Source: Candidatus Zixiibacteriota bacterium
GTDB lineage: Bacteria; Zixibacteria; MSB-5A5; WJJR01; JAJRUJ01
DNA length: 45,530 bases
Direction: 5' to 3'
Assembly: GCA_024277855.1 (NCBI GenBank)
Contig: JAJRUJ010000098.1
Location: 1-45,530, forward strand
Under the pieces are notes generated by a model. That model was not told the origin of the DNA, made no database searches, and worked only from the letters and a program-made list of their open reading frames with translations. This document shows, piece after piece, positions 26,694 to 34,837 of this stretch. Numbering within the stretch: position 1 is the stretch's first letter; every line of letters begins with the position of its first letter. The translations under genes and the position numbers were made by a program.

Positions 26694-27557
26694 CTATGCT
26701 TTCAATGCCTCCGCCCCGGAGACGATATCCAACAGTTCTTTGGTAATCGCCGCCTGGCGGACTTTGTTCCGCACCAGAATCAAGTTGTCGATCATTTCCC
26801 CGGCGTTCTTGGTCGCTCCGCCCATCGCAATCATCCGCGCGGCGTGCTCGGAGGCAAACGAATCGGCCAGCGCCATCTGGACCATCATCATCGCATACCG
26901 GGGCATCAGATCGTCGTAAATCGATACCGGGTCCGGCTCGAAAATGTAGTTCACACCGGATCCGCCGGCGTCGGCATCTTCCTCTTGTTCGATGTTCAAG
27001 AACCGTTCGAGCGAAACCCGATGCCGCGAAATCGATTCGAACCGGGAAAACAGCAAATAAACTTCATCCGTCTCCTCGGCAATGAACCTCGTGGTCATCT
27101 CGTTCGACAGTCGCCGGACTTTGGCAAGATCGAGATTCCCGGCAAAGTCATTCAGCGAAAAAAGCACGGGGAAATCGTGTCTCTTGAAATAATCGTACCC
27201 TTTTTTCCCGACACAAACCAATTCGGCCGTCTCGGGTGTGTAGTCGGACAAGAACTTTTCGGCGCGGCGGATCACATTGTGGTTAAATGAACCGCAAAAC
27301 CCCCGGTCGGAGGTCACCACCACCAGTGTGGTCTTTTTGACTTCGCGTTTGGCAAAGAACGGGTGCGTGACCGTCCCCGAAGCCGCCGAAAGATTGTCGA
27401 GAATTACCTGCATCTTATCCGCGTAGGGTCGCGCCTTCTCCACGCGCGTCTGGGCCCGGCGCAGTTTGGCCGCCGAGACCATCTCCATCGCCCGGGTGAT
27501 CTGGCGGGTATTGCGCACCGAACGAATTCGGCGCTTGATATCACGCAGTGTCGCCAT
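26694..27557 (-). CDS. atpG: ATP synthase F1 gamma subunit
   Basis: Rotor shaft that drives conformational change in the beta subunits. 287 residues. The N-terminal helix MATLRDIKRRIRSVRNTRQITRAMEMVSAAKLRRAQ and the C-terminal helix (GGATKNAGEMIDNLILVRNKVRQAAITKEL) form the coiled coil; the Rossmann-like middle carries SDRGFCGSFN. A stretch near residue 190 (EQEEDADAGGSG) is an acidic insert. Ribosome site AAAGG lies upstream of the ATG. Confidence 0.97.
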   Translation of the reverse strand: MATLRDIKRRIRSVRNTRQITRAMEMVSAAKLRRAQTRVEKARPYADKMQVILDNLSAASGTVTHPFFAKREVKKTTLVVVTSDRGFCGSFNHNVIRRAEKFLSDYTPETAELVCVGKKGYDYFKRHDFPVLFSLNDFAGNLDLAKVRRLSNEMTTRFIAEETDEVYLLFSRFESISRHRVSLERFLNIEQEEDADAGGSGVNYIFEPDPVSIYDDLMPRYAMMMVQMALADSFASEHAARMIAMGGATKNAGEMIDNLILVRNKVRQAAITKELLDIVSGAEALKA

Positions 27558-27609
27558 GGCCGACCTTTATGCTTTCCGGTCGGGTCGAGCCGAGGTCATC
27601 GACTTCGGC

Positions 27610-29130
27610 TTACAAACCCTTCTCGGCTTTAAATTGCTCTTTAAATTTCAACGCCGCCTCTTTCAATTTCGCCGCGGTGTCGTCTTCGAGAACTTGTGTT
27701 GTCGCAATATCGTGGACAATATCGGCATAATCTTTTTCCATGAAGCCAATAAACGCCGACTCGAACTCTTTGAGATAATCCAGCGACAGGTCGTCCAGCA
27801 GACCCTGGGTACCAACGAAAATAATCATCACCTGGCGTTCGAGTGACATCGGGACATACTGGTCCTGCTTGAGGATTTCCACCATCCGCTCACCACGGGT
27901 AAGCTGTTTCTGGGTGGCAGCATCAAGGTCCGAACCAAACTGGGCAAATGCGGCCAGTTCCCGGTATTGCGCCAGATCGAGACGCAACGAACCGGCGATC
28001 TTTTTCATCGCCTTGGTCTGCGCGTTGCCCCCGACCCGGGAGACCGAGATACCCACGTTGATCGCCGGGCGGATACCGGCATAGAACAAGTCGTTCTCCA
28101 AAAAGATCTGCCCGTCGGTAATCGAAATCACGTTAGTCGGAATATAGGCAGTCACGTCGCCGGCCTGCGTTTCGATAATCGGCAACGCGGTCAGCGAACC
28201 GCCGCCGTGTGCGTCGTCGAATTTCGCCGCCCGCTCCAGCAGACGGGAGTGCAAATAGAACACATCGCCCGGAAACGCCTCGCGGCCCGGAGGACGGCGC
28301 AACAACAGCGACATCTGCCGGTAGGCCTGCGCATGCTTGGTCAGATCGTCATAGAAACAGACGACATGGCGGCCGTTGTTTAAAAACTCTTCGCCCATCG
28401 TGCACCCGGCATAGGGCGCGATATACTGCAACGGCGCCGGGTCGGTCGCCGAGGCAACCACTACCGTGGTATATTCCATCGCGCCTTTCTTTTTGAGCGT
28501 TTCGACCACCTGCGCGACCGTCGAGGATTTCTGCCCGATAGCGACATAAATACAAAACAGGTCGGTGTTTTTCTGGTTGATGATCGTATCGATCGCGATA
28601 GCGGTCTTGCCGGTCTGGCGGTCGCCAATAATCAACTCGCGCTGGCCGCGCCCGATCGGGATCATCGAATCAATCGCCTTCAAACCGGTTTGCACCGGTT
28701 CACACACCGGCTGCCGTTCGATAACCGAGGGCGGGATATTTTCCAGCGTGCGGAATTTGTCGGTGGCAATCGGGCCGCCACCGTCCAGCGGCTGGCCCAG
28801 CGGATCGACCACGCGGCCGATCAGCGCATCGCCGACGGGAACCGAGGCCACTCGGCCGGTGCGCCGCACCGGGTCGCCCTCTTTAATGCCAACGTCAGAA
28901 CCGAAAATGGCGCACCCGACGTTATCCTCTTCGAGATTGAGCACCAATCCCATAATATCGCCGGGGAACGTTACCAGTTCCGACATCATCGCATCTTCCA
29001 ACCCCCAGATACGGGCGATCCCGTCGCCGACTTGCAACACGGTGCCGACCGACTCCATCTGGAGTTTGGATTCATATTTGGTAATCTCCCGCGCAATAAC
29101 CGAGGAGACTTCTTCGGGTTTCAAAGCCAT
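27610..29130 (-). CDS. atpA: ATP synthase F1 alpha subunit
   Basis: Non-catalytic nucleotide-binding subunit of F1. 506 residues. Walker A GDRQTGKT is at 169-176 and the [10 protein letters not shown] segment with the arginine finger R365 is intact. The N-terminal beta-barrel ([16 protein letters not shown]) and the C-terminal helical bundle are complete. The ATG has GAGGAG about six bases upstream. It sits between atpH and atpG in the usual order. Confidence 0.98.
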   Translation of the reverse strand: MALKPEEVSSVIAREITKYESKLQMESVGTVLQVGDGIARIWGLEDAMMSELVTFPGDIMGLVLNLEEDNVGCAIFGSDVGIKEGDPVRRTGRVASVPVGDALIGRVVDPLGQPLDGGGPIATDKFRTLENIPPSVIERQPVCEPVQTGLKAIDSMIPIGRGQRELIIGDRQTGKTAIAIDTIINQKNTDLFCIYVAIGQKSSTVAQVVETLKKKGAMEYTTVVVASATDPAPLQYIAPYAGCTMGEEFLNNGRHVVCFYDDLTKHAQAYRQMSLLLRRPPGREAFPGDVFYLHSRLLERAAKFDDAHGGGSLTALPIIETQAGDVTAYIPTNVISITDGQIFLENDLFYAGIRPAINVGISVSRVGGNAQTKAMKKIAGSLRLDLAQYRELAAFAQFGSDLDAATQKQLTRGERMVEILKQDQYVPMSLERQVMIIFVGTQGLLDDLSLDYLKEFESAFIGFMEKDYADIVHDIATTQVLEDDTAAKLKEAALKFKEQFKAEKGL

Positions 29131-29170
29131 TCTCGACTCCTCAAAAAAACAACCGCACCAACGTCGGAGG

Positions 29171-29719
29171 TCAGTGTACTTTTAGGGCCAGAAGCCGCTC
29201 TTTGAGCCGGAGCAATTGGTAACGCACGCTTTTATCGATTACCTGGTTGCCCAGCATCACAATCACCCCGCCGATAATCGCCGGCTCGACTTTTGTTTTG
29301 GTGCGCACGGTTTTGCCCGTGAGCTTTTCGAGCCGGGCCTGCATCGCGGAGAGTTCGGACTCAACCAGGGGCACCGCCGTAATCACGCGGGCCTGGACCA
29401 CCCCGATCTCCTGCAGGTAGAGCTGCTCGAAATAGTCGACGATTTCGGCAATGTACGGCAACCGGCGCCGGTCGTTAAGCACTACCAGGAACTCATAGAC
29501 TACCCGTTCGACACGCTCGAAAAAGGCGGTTTTCATCACCTGTGCTTTGTCGGCATCGGGAATCTGCGGCGCCTGGATAAACGACAGAAACGCGTCGTCC
29601 TTGGCCACATACTGGCGGATGGCCCGTAAATCCTGATAGTAGTCTTCCACCTGGCCGGTTTTCTGCGCAACCTGGAACAGCGCGGTACCGTATTTTTTCG
29701 CCACCTGCGCGCCGATCAT
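29171..29719 (-). CDS. atpH: ATP synthase F1 delta subunit
   Basis: Peripheral-stalk protein that ties F1 to subunit b. 182 residues with the usual N-terminal helical bundle ([16 protein letters not shown]) and the C-terminal signature around [24 protein letters not shown]. Its ATG overlaps the atpF stop by four bases (ATGA), so translation is coupled. Confidence 0.96.
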   Translation of the reverse strand: MIGAQVAKKYGTALFQVAQKTGQVEDYYQDLRAIRQYVAKDDAFLSFIQAPQIPDADKAQVMKTAFFERVERVVYEFLVVLNDRRRLPYIAEIVDYFEQLYLQEIGVVQARVITAVPLVESELSAMQARLEKLTGKTVRTKTKVEPAIIGGVIVMLGNQVIDKSVRYQLLRLKERLLALKVH

Positions 29720-30201
29720 TTGGCTGTCTCCACCTGATCAATGAAATCGTTGATCAGCTTGCGATGGCGTTTATCGTCGAGGGATTCGGCAATCACCTTG
29801 CGGGTGGCCGCCAGAGTCATCGCCACGATCTCTTCTTTGAGTTCGATCTTGGCTATCGCGATATCGCGGACCAAATCGGCTTTGGCTTTTTCGATGATCC
29901 CTCGCGCTTCGGTATGAGCTTGCTCCTTGATTTCAGCGGCGACCTGACGACCGTCACCGATGGCCTCCTGAATCTTCTGACGGGCCTCGGCCTCGATATT
30001 TTTCATCCGTTCGGCGTAGTCGGCCTCGAGTTTCTCGGCGGCGGCTTTCGCGCGATCGGCCTCATCGAAGTCCGCGCGAATTTTCTCGCGCCGGTCCTCC
30101 AGCATCTTCAAAAGCGGACCAAAGGCAAAACGCTTCAAGACCCAAAATACAATAACGAAACCGACGATGTTCGTGAGTATCTGTGCTAACTCGAACTTCA
30201 T
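29716..30201 (-). CDS. atpF: ATP synthase F0 b subunit
   Basis: Peripheral-stalk subunit. 161 residues: one membrane helix at about 8-25 (IVGFVIVFWVLKRFAFGPLL) and a long, highly charged coiled coil to the end. A GAGGA ribosome site precedes the ATG. There is a single b gene, with no b' duplicate as in photosynthetic bacteria. Confidence 0.96.
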   Translation of the reverse strand: MKFELAQILTNIVGFVIVFWVLKRFAFGPLLKMLEDRREKIRADFDEADRAKAAAEKLEADYAERMKNIEAEARQKIQEAIGDGRQVAAEIKEQAHTEARGIIEKAKADLVRDIAIAKIELKEEIVAMTLAATRKVIAESLDDKRHRKLINDFIDQVETAK

Positions 30202-30269
30202 CCTCGACCTTTCCGTTTACTGCAATCCGCCAACGGCGGATTGCTTCCCGGGTCGTCCCGGAGGGACGC

Positions 30270-30503
30270 TTAAGCGATTTTGCCCATCAGCAAGAACACC
30301 GTCACCAGGGCGTAGATCGTCAGTGCTTCGATCAGTGCGCAACCGATGATCATCCCTACCTGGATTTTGCCCGCTGCTTCGGGCTGCCGGCCCATCGCTT
30401 CCATTGCCGCCGAGACAGCCCGTCCGAGACCAAGACCCGAACCCACTGCGGCGATTCCAACGCCCAAAGGCAAGGCAAACGATAATGCAGTTCCGATTTC
30501 CAT
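30270..30503 (-). CDS. atpE: ATP synthase F0 c subunit
   Basis: Forms the rotating ring. 77 residues, two helices with the RQPE loop (39-42) between. The ion-binding carboxylate is E59 in CALIEALTIY. The residue after it is Ala rather than Ser/Thr, and helix 1 reads GSGLGLG without the Gln of sodium-binding rings, so proton coupling is more likely (inference). Ribosome site GGAGG lies just upstream. Confidence 0.97.
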   Translation of the reverse strand: MEIGTALSFALPLGVGIAAVGSGLGLGRAVSAAMEAMGRQPEAAGKIQVGMIIGCALIEALTIYALVTVFLLMGKIA

Positions 30504-30555
30504 TGCATCCTCCGAAAAGGTGTTAAGTTGAACAACTCGCTATTTTCTCCAAAAC

Positions 30556-31404
30556 TCAGTGATGCTCCTCGTGCGGCAGCATCATCGTAAAATAAATCGT
30601 CGACAACAAGGTAAAGACCAGTGCCTGGATCGTCCCGGTCAACAACGCCAGCAAAACAAACGGCACTTGCAGCGGCAGGCCGATCGGCAGTTCCATAAAC
30701 GCCAGTGCCGTGATCCCCAGTCCGGCAAACGCCGCGATCAGCATATCCTCACCGGTGATGTTGCCCAAAAGACGAAGCGAAAGTGACAACGGCTTGGCCA
30801 GTTCACCGATAATATGAATTGGGAGGTTCAGCGGGACCAGCACCCACTGCACGACACTTTCGGGCGAGCCCGCGAAGTGATATAGATATCCGCCGAGACC
30901 CAGGCGCTTAATTCCGGTAAACTGCACATAGAAAAACACGACCAGCGCAAGCGAGACAGTGATGTTAAACCCGCCGGCCAGCCCGCCGGTTGGCGACATA
31001 AACCCCGGTACTAGCCCGAGCATGTTCATACACCAGATATAGATGAAAAGGGCGCCCAAAAACTGCGTGAGGTGACGCCCCTGTTTGCCCAGAATCCCGC
31101 CAAAAAAATTGTCCAGCCCCTCGACCAGCATCTCCATAAAATTCTGCAGACCACGCGGGATCATCTGGGTCTTCCGCGTCGAGATAATTGCAAAAATCGA
31201 AATTAACACCGCAGTCAGGATTGCAAAGAAGACATTCTCCCAACTGTGCAAAGACTGGATGATGACGTTATCATGAAACCATTGTGACAGGAAGGTGAGG
31301 AAATTGGGGATATGGGCCGCGCCTCCCTCGCCTTCACCGCCGTGCTCGGCGTTTTCGGCTACCGTCAAAACCGGGAGCAAAACCTTCAGCAGAAAATAGT
31401 CCAT
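30556..31404 (-). CDS. atpB: ATP synthase F0 a subunit
   Basis: Stator channel for protons. 282 residues with about six hydrophobic segments. The essential arginine is R211 in PLSLSLRLLGN; the following ITGEDML and the C-terminal GTIQALVFTLLSTIY are conserved. The N-terminus has an extra acidic, Gly-rich stretch (AEHGGEGEGG, 20-29) on the periplasmic side. It lies two bases after the preceding AtpI-like gene. Confidence 0.97.
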   Translation of the reverse strand: MDYFLLKVLLPVLTVAENAEHGGEGEGGAAHIPNFLTFLSQWFHDNVIIQSLHSWENVFFAILTAVLISIFAIISTRKTQMIPRGLQNFMEMLVEGLDNFFGGILGKQGRHLTQFLGALFIYIWCMNMLGLVPGFMSPTGGLAGGFNITVSLALVVFFYVQFTGIKRLGLGGYLYHFAGSPESVVQWVLVPLNLPIHIIGELAKPLSLSLRLLGNITGEDMLIAAFAGLGITALAFMELPIGLPLQVPFVLLALLTGTIQALVFTLLSTIYFTMMLPHEEHH

Positions 31405-31406
31405 TT

Positions 31407-31826
31407 TCAGCGCACCGTTGGGTTGATGTTCCGCGATTGGTCGGCTTTCGCCAGCCGCTCATTTAATAACCGACCCAGTACCTTGAGCACCGCCACGGCA
31501 AAAAGCACGTGGAAACCGATCAATACCGCCGGCACGGGAAGTTTGCTGTAGTAAAGCACCAGAAAACCCGCGCCGTAAAGCGCCGGGAATTTGGCCAGGA
31601 CCAGCAGGACGACTTTCTTGCGATCGATCTCCTGATAGGGTGTAAAAACTGCCACCACCAACTCGGTCAAAAAATAAAAATTGGCGATGCCCCAGGCCGT
31701 CCCGATAAAGATCCCGAGGCCGAATCGCCAATCATAATAAACAGAGACAAATAAAAAGGCGAGCATCGCCACCATTGCCGAGGCAGCCATTACCCGCCTG
31801 ATAAAATCCAAACCGAGGTCTTTCAT
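31407..31826 (-). CDS. Small four-helix membrane protein, AtpI-like
   Basis: 139 residues with four hydrophobic segments (about 15-30, 34-57, 70-90, 97-117). Its place between atpZ and atpB is that of AtpI, a chaperone for c-ring assembly, and its helix layout fits. The sequence similarity to characterised AtpI is weak to my eye, so the name rests mainly on context. AAAGG lies upstream of the ATG. Confidence 0.7.
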   Translation of the reverse strand: MKDLGLDFIRRVMAASAMVAMLAFLFVSVYYDWRFGLGIFIGTAWGIANFYFLTELVVAVFTPYQEIDRKKVVLLVLAKFPALYGAGFLVLYYSKLPVPAVLIGFHVLFAVAVLKVLGRLLNERLAKADQSRNINPTVR

Positions 31827-31838
31827 ACTTCGATACCT

Positions 31839-32069
31839 TTAGTCGATCTCGCGGCTGGCCTGACGAATCAGATTATAGGTCTCTTTTCCCGCCGCGATAA
31901 AGCCCAAGATCAAAAAAATGATTGTAAAGATCGGTTCGGTTTCGAAATATCCGTCCAGCCAATGTCCGATAAAGTATCCGATCAGCGGCCCGATTGCAAG
32001 CAGGAATGGAATGACGGTAAGTAACCCGACAATCCGAATCCAGCCGGCGTCGTCCTTTTTTTGGGCCAC
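31839..32069 (-). CDS. atpZ: AtpZ/AtpI-family F0F1 assembly protein
   Basis: 76 residues, two membrane helices (about 14-36 and 45-63) joined by GHWLDGYFETEP, the signature of the small AtpZ-type first gene of ATP synthase operons. In other bacteria AtpZ with AtpI assists assembly and may move Mg2+ or Ca2+. The start is GTG at 32069; no in-frame ATG gives a full protein. It opens the ten-gene operon. The 195 bases upstream must hold the promoter, but only a lone TTGACT (32179-32184, minus) was noticed, without a convincing -10 box. Confidence 0.85.
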   Translation of the reverse strand: MAQKKDDAGWIRIVGLLTVIPFLLAIGPLIGYFIGHWLDGYFETEPIFTIIFLILGFIAAGKETYNLIRQASREID

Positions 32070-32264
32070 ACCCAGCCGCCAATCTTTGCGACATCAGTTA
32101 ACCTTAACCCGCACAACAAATTGCACACAACCCTCCCGCCCTTAATCAAGTGTCCAAAAAGCCCCTCCGCCCAAGTAAAGTCAAGCCCTTTTTGAGAAAT
32201 AATGCACAATTTGACACCATATTTCCGGGTTTGAAAACGAGTCGGGAATGTAAGACAGGAGACA

Positions 32265-32756
32265 TTATTCGGCGAACTTTTCTTTTAGCGCCCGGACCAC
32301 CGGGGCGGGAACAAAACGGGAAACATCGCCACCATGACGGGCAACGTCTTTGATCAAACTCGATGAGAGATAGGTATATCGCTCGTTGGGCATCAGGTAT
32401 ACTGTCTCGATTTTCGGCGCCAGCCGCCGGTTCATCAAAGCCATCTGGAATTCGAATTCAAAATCGGAAACCGCCCGCAGGCCCCTGACGATCGCAATTG
32501 CCCCATTTTTATCGGCAAAATGGGCCAGCAGGCCGGGGAATGTCGCGATTGTGACCGTGGGAAAATCCGCCAGACACTCTTCGACCAGCTTCACCCGTTC
32601 TTCAGCAGCAAACAGCGAGGTTTTCCCCGGATTCTGTCCCACCGCGACAATGAGTTCGTCAAACAACGAAATCGCTCGGTCGACCAGGTCCAGATGACCG
32701 TTGGTAATCGGGTCGAAAGTCCCCGGATAGACTGCTTTGCGTGGCCGATCGTTCAT
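32265..32756 (-). CDS. coaD: Phosphopantetheine adenylyltransferase
   Basis: Transfers AMP to 4'-phosphopantetheine, the fourth step of coenzyme A synthesis. 163 residues. The nucleotidyltransferase motif is YPGTFDPITNGHLDL with the conserved T/HxGH histidine, followed by the substrate loop VRGLRAVSDFEFEFQMA and the YLSSSLIKD motif near the C-terminus. Two ATGs stand side by side (32759 and 32756); GGGG lies five bases before the second, which I chose. The gene is 50 bases after rsmD, a common pairing. Confidence 0.96.
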   Translation of the reverse strand: MNDRPRKAVYPGTFDPITNGHLDLVDRAISLFDELIVAVGQNPGKTSLFAAEERVKLVEECLADFPTVTIATFPGLLAHFADKNGAIAIVRGLRAVSDFEFEFQMALMNRRLAPKIETVYLMPNERYTYLSSSLIKDVARHGGDVSRFVPAPVVRALKEKFAE

Positions 32757-32806
32757 CATATCCCCATACCCACTCAGATTACCCACTTACGACCTATGGT
32801 AGCGGT

Positions 32807-33373
32807 TCACTCAGCCGTCGGCAATCGAAAAAACGTCATCATGGTGTCGCCGGTGCGTCGCTGTCGGACAACTTCCCATCCTCTGATATCATTTACCGGT
32901 GTTTCTTTTTTGTGATGCTCATAAATCACCAGGCCGTCCGGCGCGAGCAGGCCGGCTGCGGCAAGGGCCTTGAACACCGGTTTGGCAAATCCCTGAAAAT
33001 ACGGCGGGTCGGCAAATATCAGTTCAAAGGTCGGTTTATCTTCCCGGGCGGCCAGCTTTCGCAGGGCGCGACAGACATCAATCCCCAGAAACGCGACACG
33101 ATCCCCGATAGCCAGAGTCTCAACATTCTTGCGCACAGCGAGACGGGCGTGACGACTGATATCGACCAGAACCGCCCTCTCGGCCCCGCGCGAAAGAGCC
33201 TCCAGACCCAGCGCACCGGAACCACAGAACAAATCGAGCACGCGCGCGCCAACCACATTCTCACCGAGCATCGAAAACAAGCTCTCTTTAACCCGGTCGA
33301 GGGTGGGGCGCATCTCGTTTCCGCGCGGCACATTCAGCTTGCGGCCTTTGAATTCTCCGGCAATGATGCGCAT
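32807..33373 (-). CDS. rsmD: 16S rRNA (guanine966-N2)-methyltransferase RsmD
   Basis: Methylates G966 of 16S rRNA with S-adenosylmethionine. 188 residues. The N-terminal MRIIAGEFKGRKL and RPTLDRVKESLF are the family's signature; SAM motif I is VLDLFCGSGALGLEALSRG, and the N6/N2 methyltransferase motif DPPY lies at about residue 127. Complete. It lies in a compact run with the ComEA-like gene (20-base gap) and coaD. Confidence 0.95.
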   Translation of the reverse strand: MRIIAGEFKGRKLNVPRGNEMRPTLDRVKESLFSMLGENVVGARVLDLFCGSGALGLEALSRGAERAVLVDISRHARLAVRKNVETLAIGDRVAFLGIDVCRALRKLAAREDKPTFELIFADPPYFQGFAKPVFKALAAAGLLAPDGLVIYEHHKKETPVNDIRGWEVVRQRRTGDTMMTFFRLPTAE

Positions 33374-33393
33374 CGCGCCACTGCCTCTCTTTC

Positions 33394-33837
33394 TTAGCGG
33401 ACAATAATCAACGAACGGAGTCGTTCCAGTTTGACCTCACCGATCCCGGCAACACCGGTCAACTCGGCAACCGATTCGAAGCCCCCATGACGGTTACGGT
33501 ATTCAATAATACGTGCGGCCAGCACCGGGCCGACACCGGGCAGCCGTAACAAATCGGGATAAGCGGCGGTATTAAGATCGAGCCGGCCGCCGACTGTCGT
33601 TGACACGGGTAATGATTCGGTCGGTTGGGCGGGGGCCGCCGGTCGGGCGGAATCTGCCGTAACGGCGGCCGGCACAACCGTAACTGCCTCCATCGTCACT
33701 GCCTCGGTTGGTCGGGTTTGCCGCAGATAAATAGTGATCGACAGCAGCGCCAACAATAACACCCCCAGCAAAGCCGCGGCCCTGGTCTCGCCCCGGGTAA
33801 ACCCGATCGGCCCGCCAAATGTCACCTTCGAGTTCAT
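33394..33837 (-). CDS. ComEA-like helix-hairpin-helix DNA-binding membrane protein
   Basis: 147 residues. One membrane helix (about 20-38) is followed by a Pro/Ala/Thr-rich linker (about 40-84) and a double helix-hairpin-helix domain: LDLNTAAYPDLLRLPGVGPVLAARII and ELTGVAGIGEVKLERLR. This is the plan of ComEA, the DNA receptor of natural transformation. No comEC or pilus gene is in the window, so uptake function is inferred. It starts eight bases after the stop of the M28 lipoprotein gene and belongs to the same operon. Confidence 0.88.
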   Translation of the reverse strand: MNSKVTFGGPIGFTRGETRAAALLGVLLLALLSITIYLRQTRPTEAVTMEAVTVVPAAVTADSARPAAPAQPTESLPVSTTVGGRLDLNTAAYPDLLRLPGVGPVLAARIIEYRNRHGGFESVAELTGVAGIGEVKLERLRSLIIVR

Positions 33838-33845
33838 CGTCTCTG

Positions 33846-34736
33846 CTACTTACTGTAGATTACCGTCGTGACTACGCGGCCAACCGCACCGAGCGAGGCC
33901 GCCGAGCATTTGTCCGGGGTATCAGCATGGGTGTGCCAGGGTGGATAATCAAAATCGATCAGGTCGACTGTCTCAATCCCTTTCCCCAACAGCGGGATAT
34001 GATCGTCCTGGATTGAATATTTCGCCCGCCGGTCGAATTCGGTCACCCCGATTTCTTCGGCAACCGCCCAAATCCGATCGACGACATCAGGCGCATACCG
34101 GGCCGAATATACCTCCGGTCCGACTTTCAAATCAGCATCACCGATCATATCCAGTAAAATGCCAAACTCATAGATTGACGGATCGACATTTCGGCTGAAA
34201 TAACGTGAGCCAAGTAAATACAAATCGATCCGACCCTGCGGGCCGTAATCCTCTCCGTCGAATAAGACAATATCAACCGGTTTCGGCGGCGGTTGTATCG
34301 ACAGGAGCCGGGCGATTTCCAATAAAACCGCGATGCCCGAGGCGCCGTCATTGGCCCCGAGAATCGGTTCATCGCGACGGCTCGTATCGGGGTCGTAGTC
34401 GGCGGTCGGCCGGCTGTCCCAGTGTGCGCAGAGGAGCCGTCGGCCATTTCCCTCGCCGAAGCGGGCAATGATATTGACCATCACGAGGTTTTTGGAACGC
34501 AGGGAGTCATAATATTCAAATTGCTGCTCAATCACGGTATCGGCGAGCGGGCGAAGGAATTCGACCAAATACTCACGGCAGCGCTCATGCGCTTCGCTCC
34601 CCGGTACGCGCGGCCCAAACGCACATTGTGCGATCAACTGCTCCATCGCCTTTTCGCCGTCGAATTCGGGCGGCGGACCGGCGCAACCCGACAGCGTGAT
34701 TATGGCAACGGCCGCAATTAAACTGCGAATACTCAT
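33846..34736 (-). CDS. M28-family lipoprotein, glutaminyl-peptide cyclotransferase-like
   Basis: A 296-residue lipoprotein with lipobox LSGC. The ATG at 34736 has GGGGGAG upstream. The zinc-site residues of clan MH are in order: H and D in CAHWDSRP, D in LGANDGASG, E in DGEDYG, D in DMIGDAD and H in HTHADTP. The CAHWDSRPTADYD context and single-zinc style resemble glutaminyl cyclases, which turn N-terminal Gln into pyroglutamate, more than aminopeptidases. This is a judgement from motifs, and an aminopeptidase cannot be excluded. It starts 101 bases after sprA on the same strand. In Bacteroidetes, such cyclases act on exported proteins after signal-peptide cleavage. Confidence 0.85.
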   Translation of the reverse strand: MSIRSLIAAVAIITLSGCAGPPPEFDGEKAMEQLIAQCAFGPRVPGSEAHERCREYLVEFLRPLADTVIEQQFEYYDSLRSKNLVMVNIIARFGEGNGRRLLCAHWDSRPTADYDPDTSRRDEPILGANDGASGIAVLLEIARLLSIQPPPKPVDIVLFDGEDYGPQGRIDLYLLGSRYFSRNVDPSIYEFGILLDMIGDADLKVGPEVYSARYAPDVVDRIWAVAEEIGVTEFDRRAKYSIQDDHIPLLGKGIETVDLIDFDYPPWHTHADTPDKCSAASLGAVGRVVTTVIYSK

Positions 34737-34837
34737 CAAGTCGTCTCCCCCCGCGATCATTTTGCCGCAATATACGACACGCCGCCGTACTCGCCAACCG
34801 GCGATCTGCCGGCAAACAGTTGAAAAGAAACACGCAC

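Noticed and set aside
32156-32184. TTGACT as the -35 box of the ATP synthase operon promoter
   Set aside because: The only sequence at the right distance (CTTTTT) is a poor -10 box, so it was not listed as a promoter.
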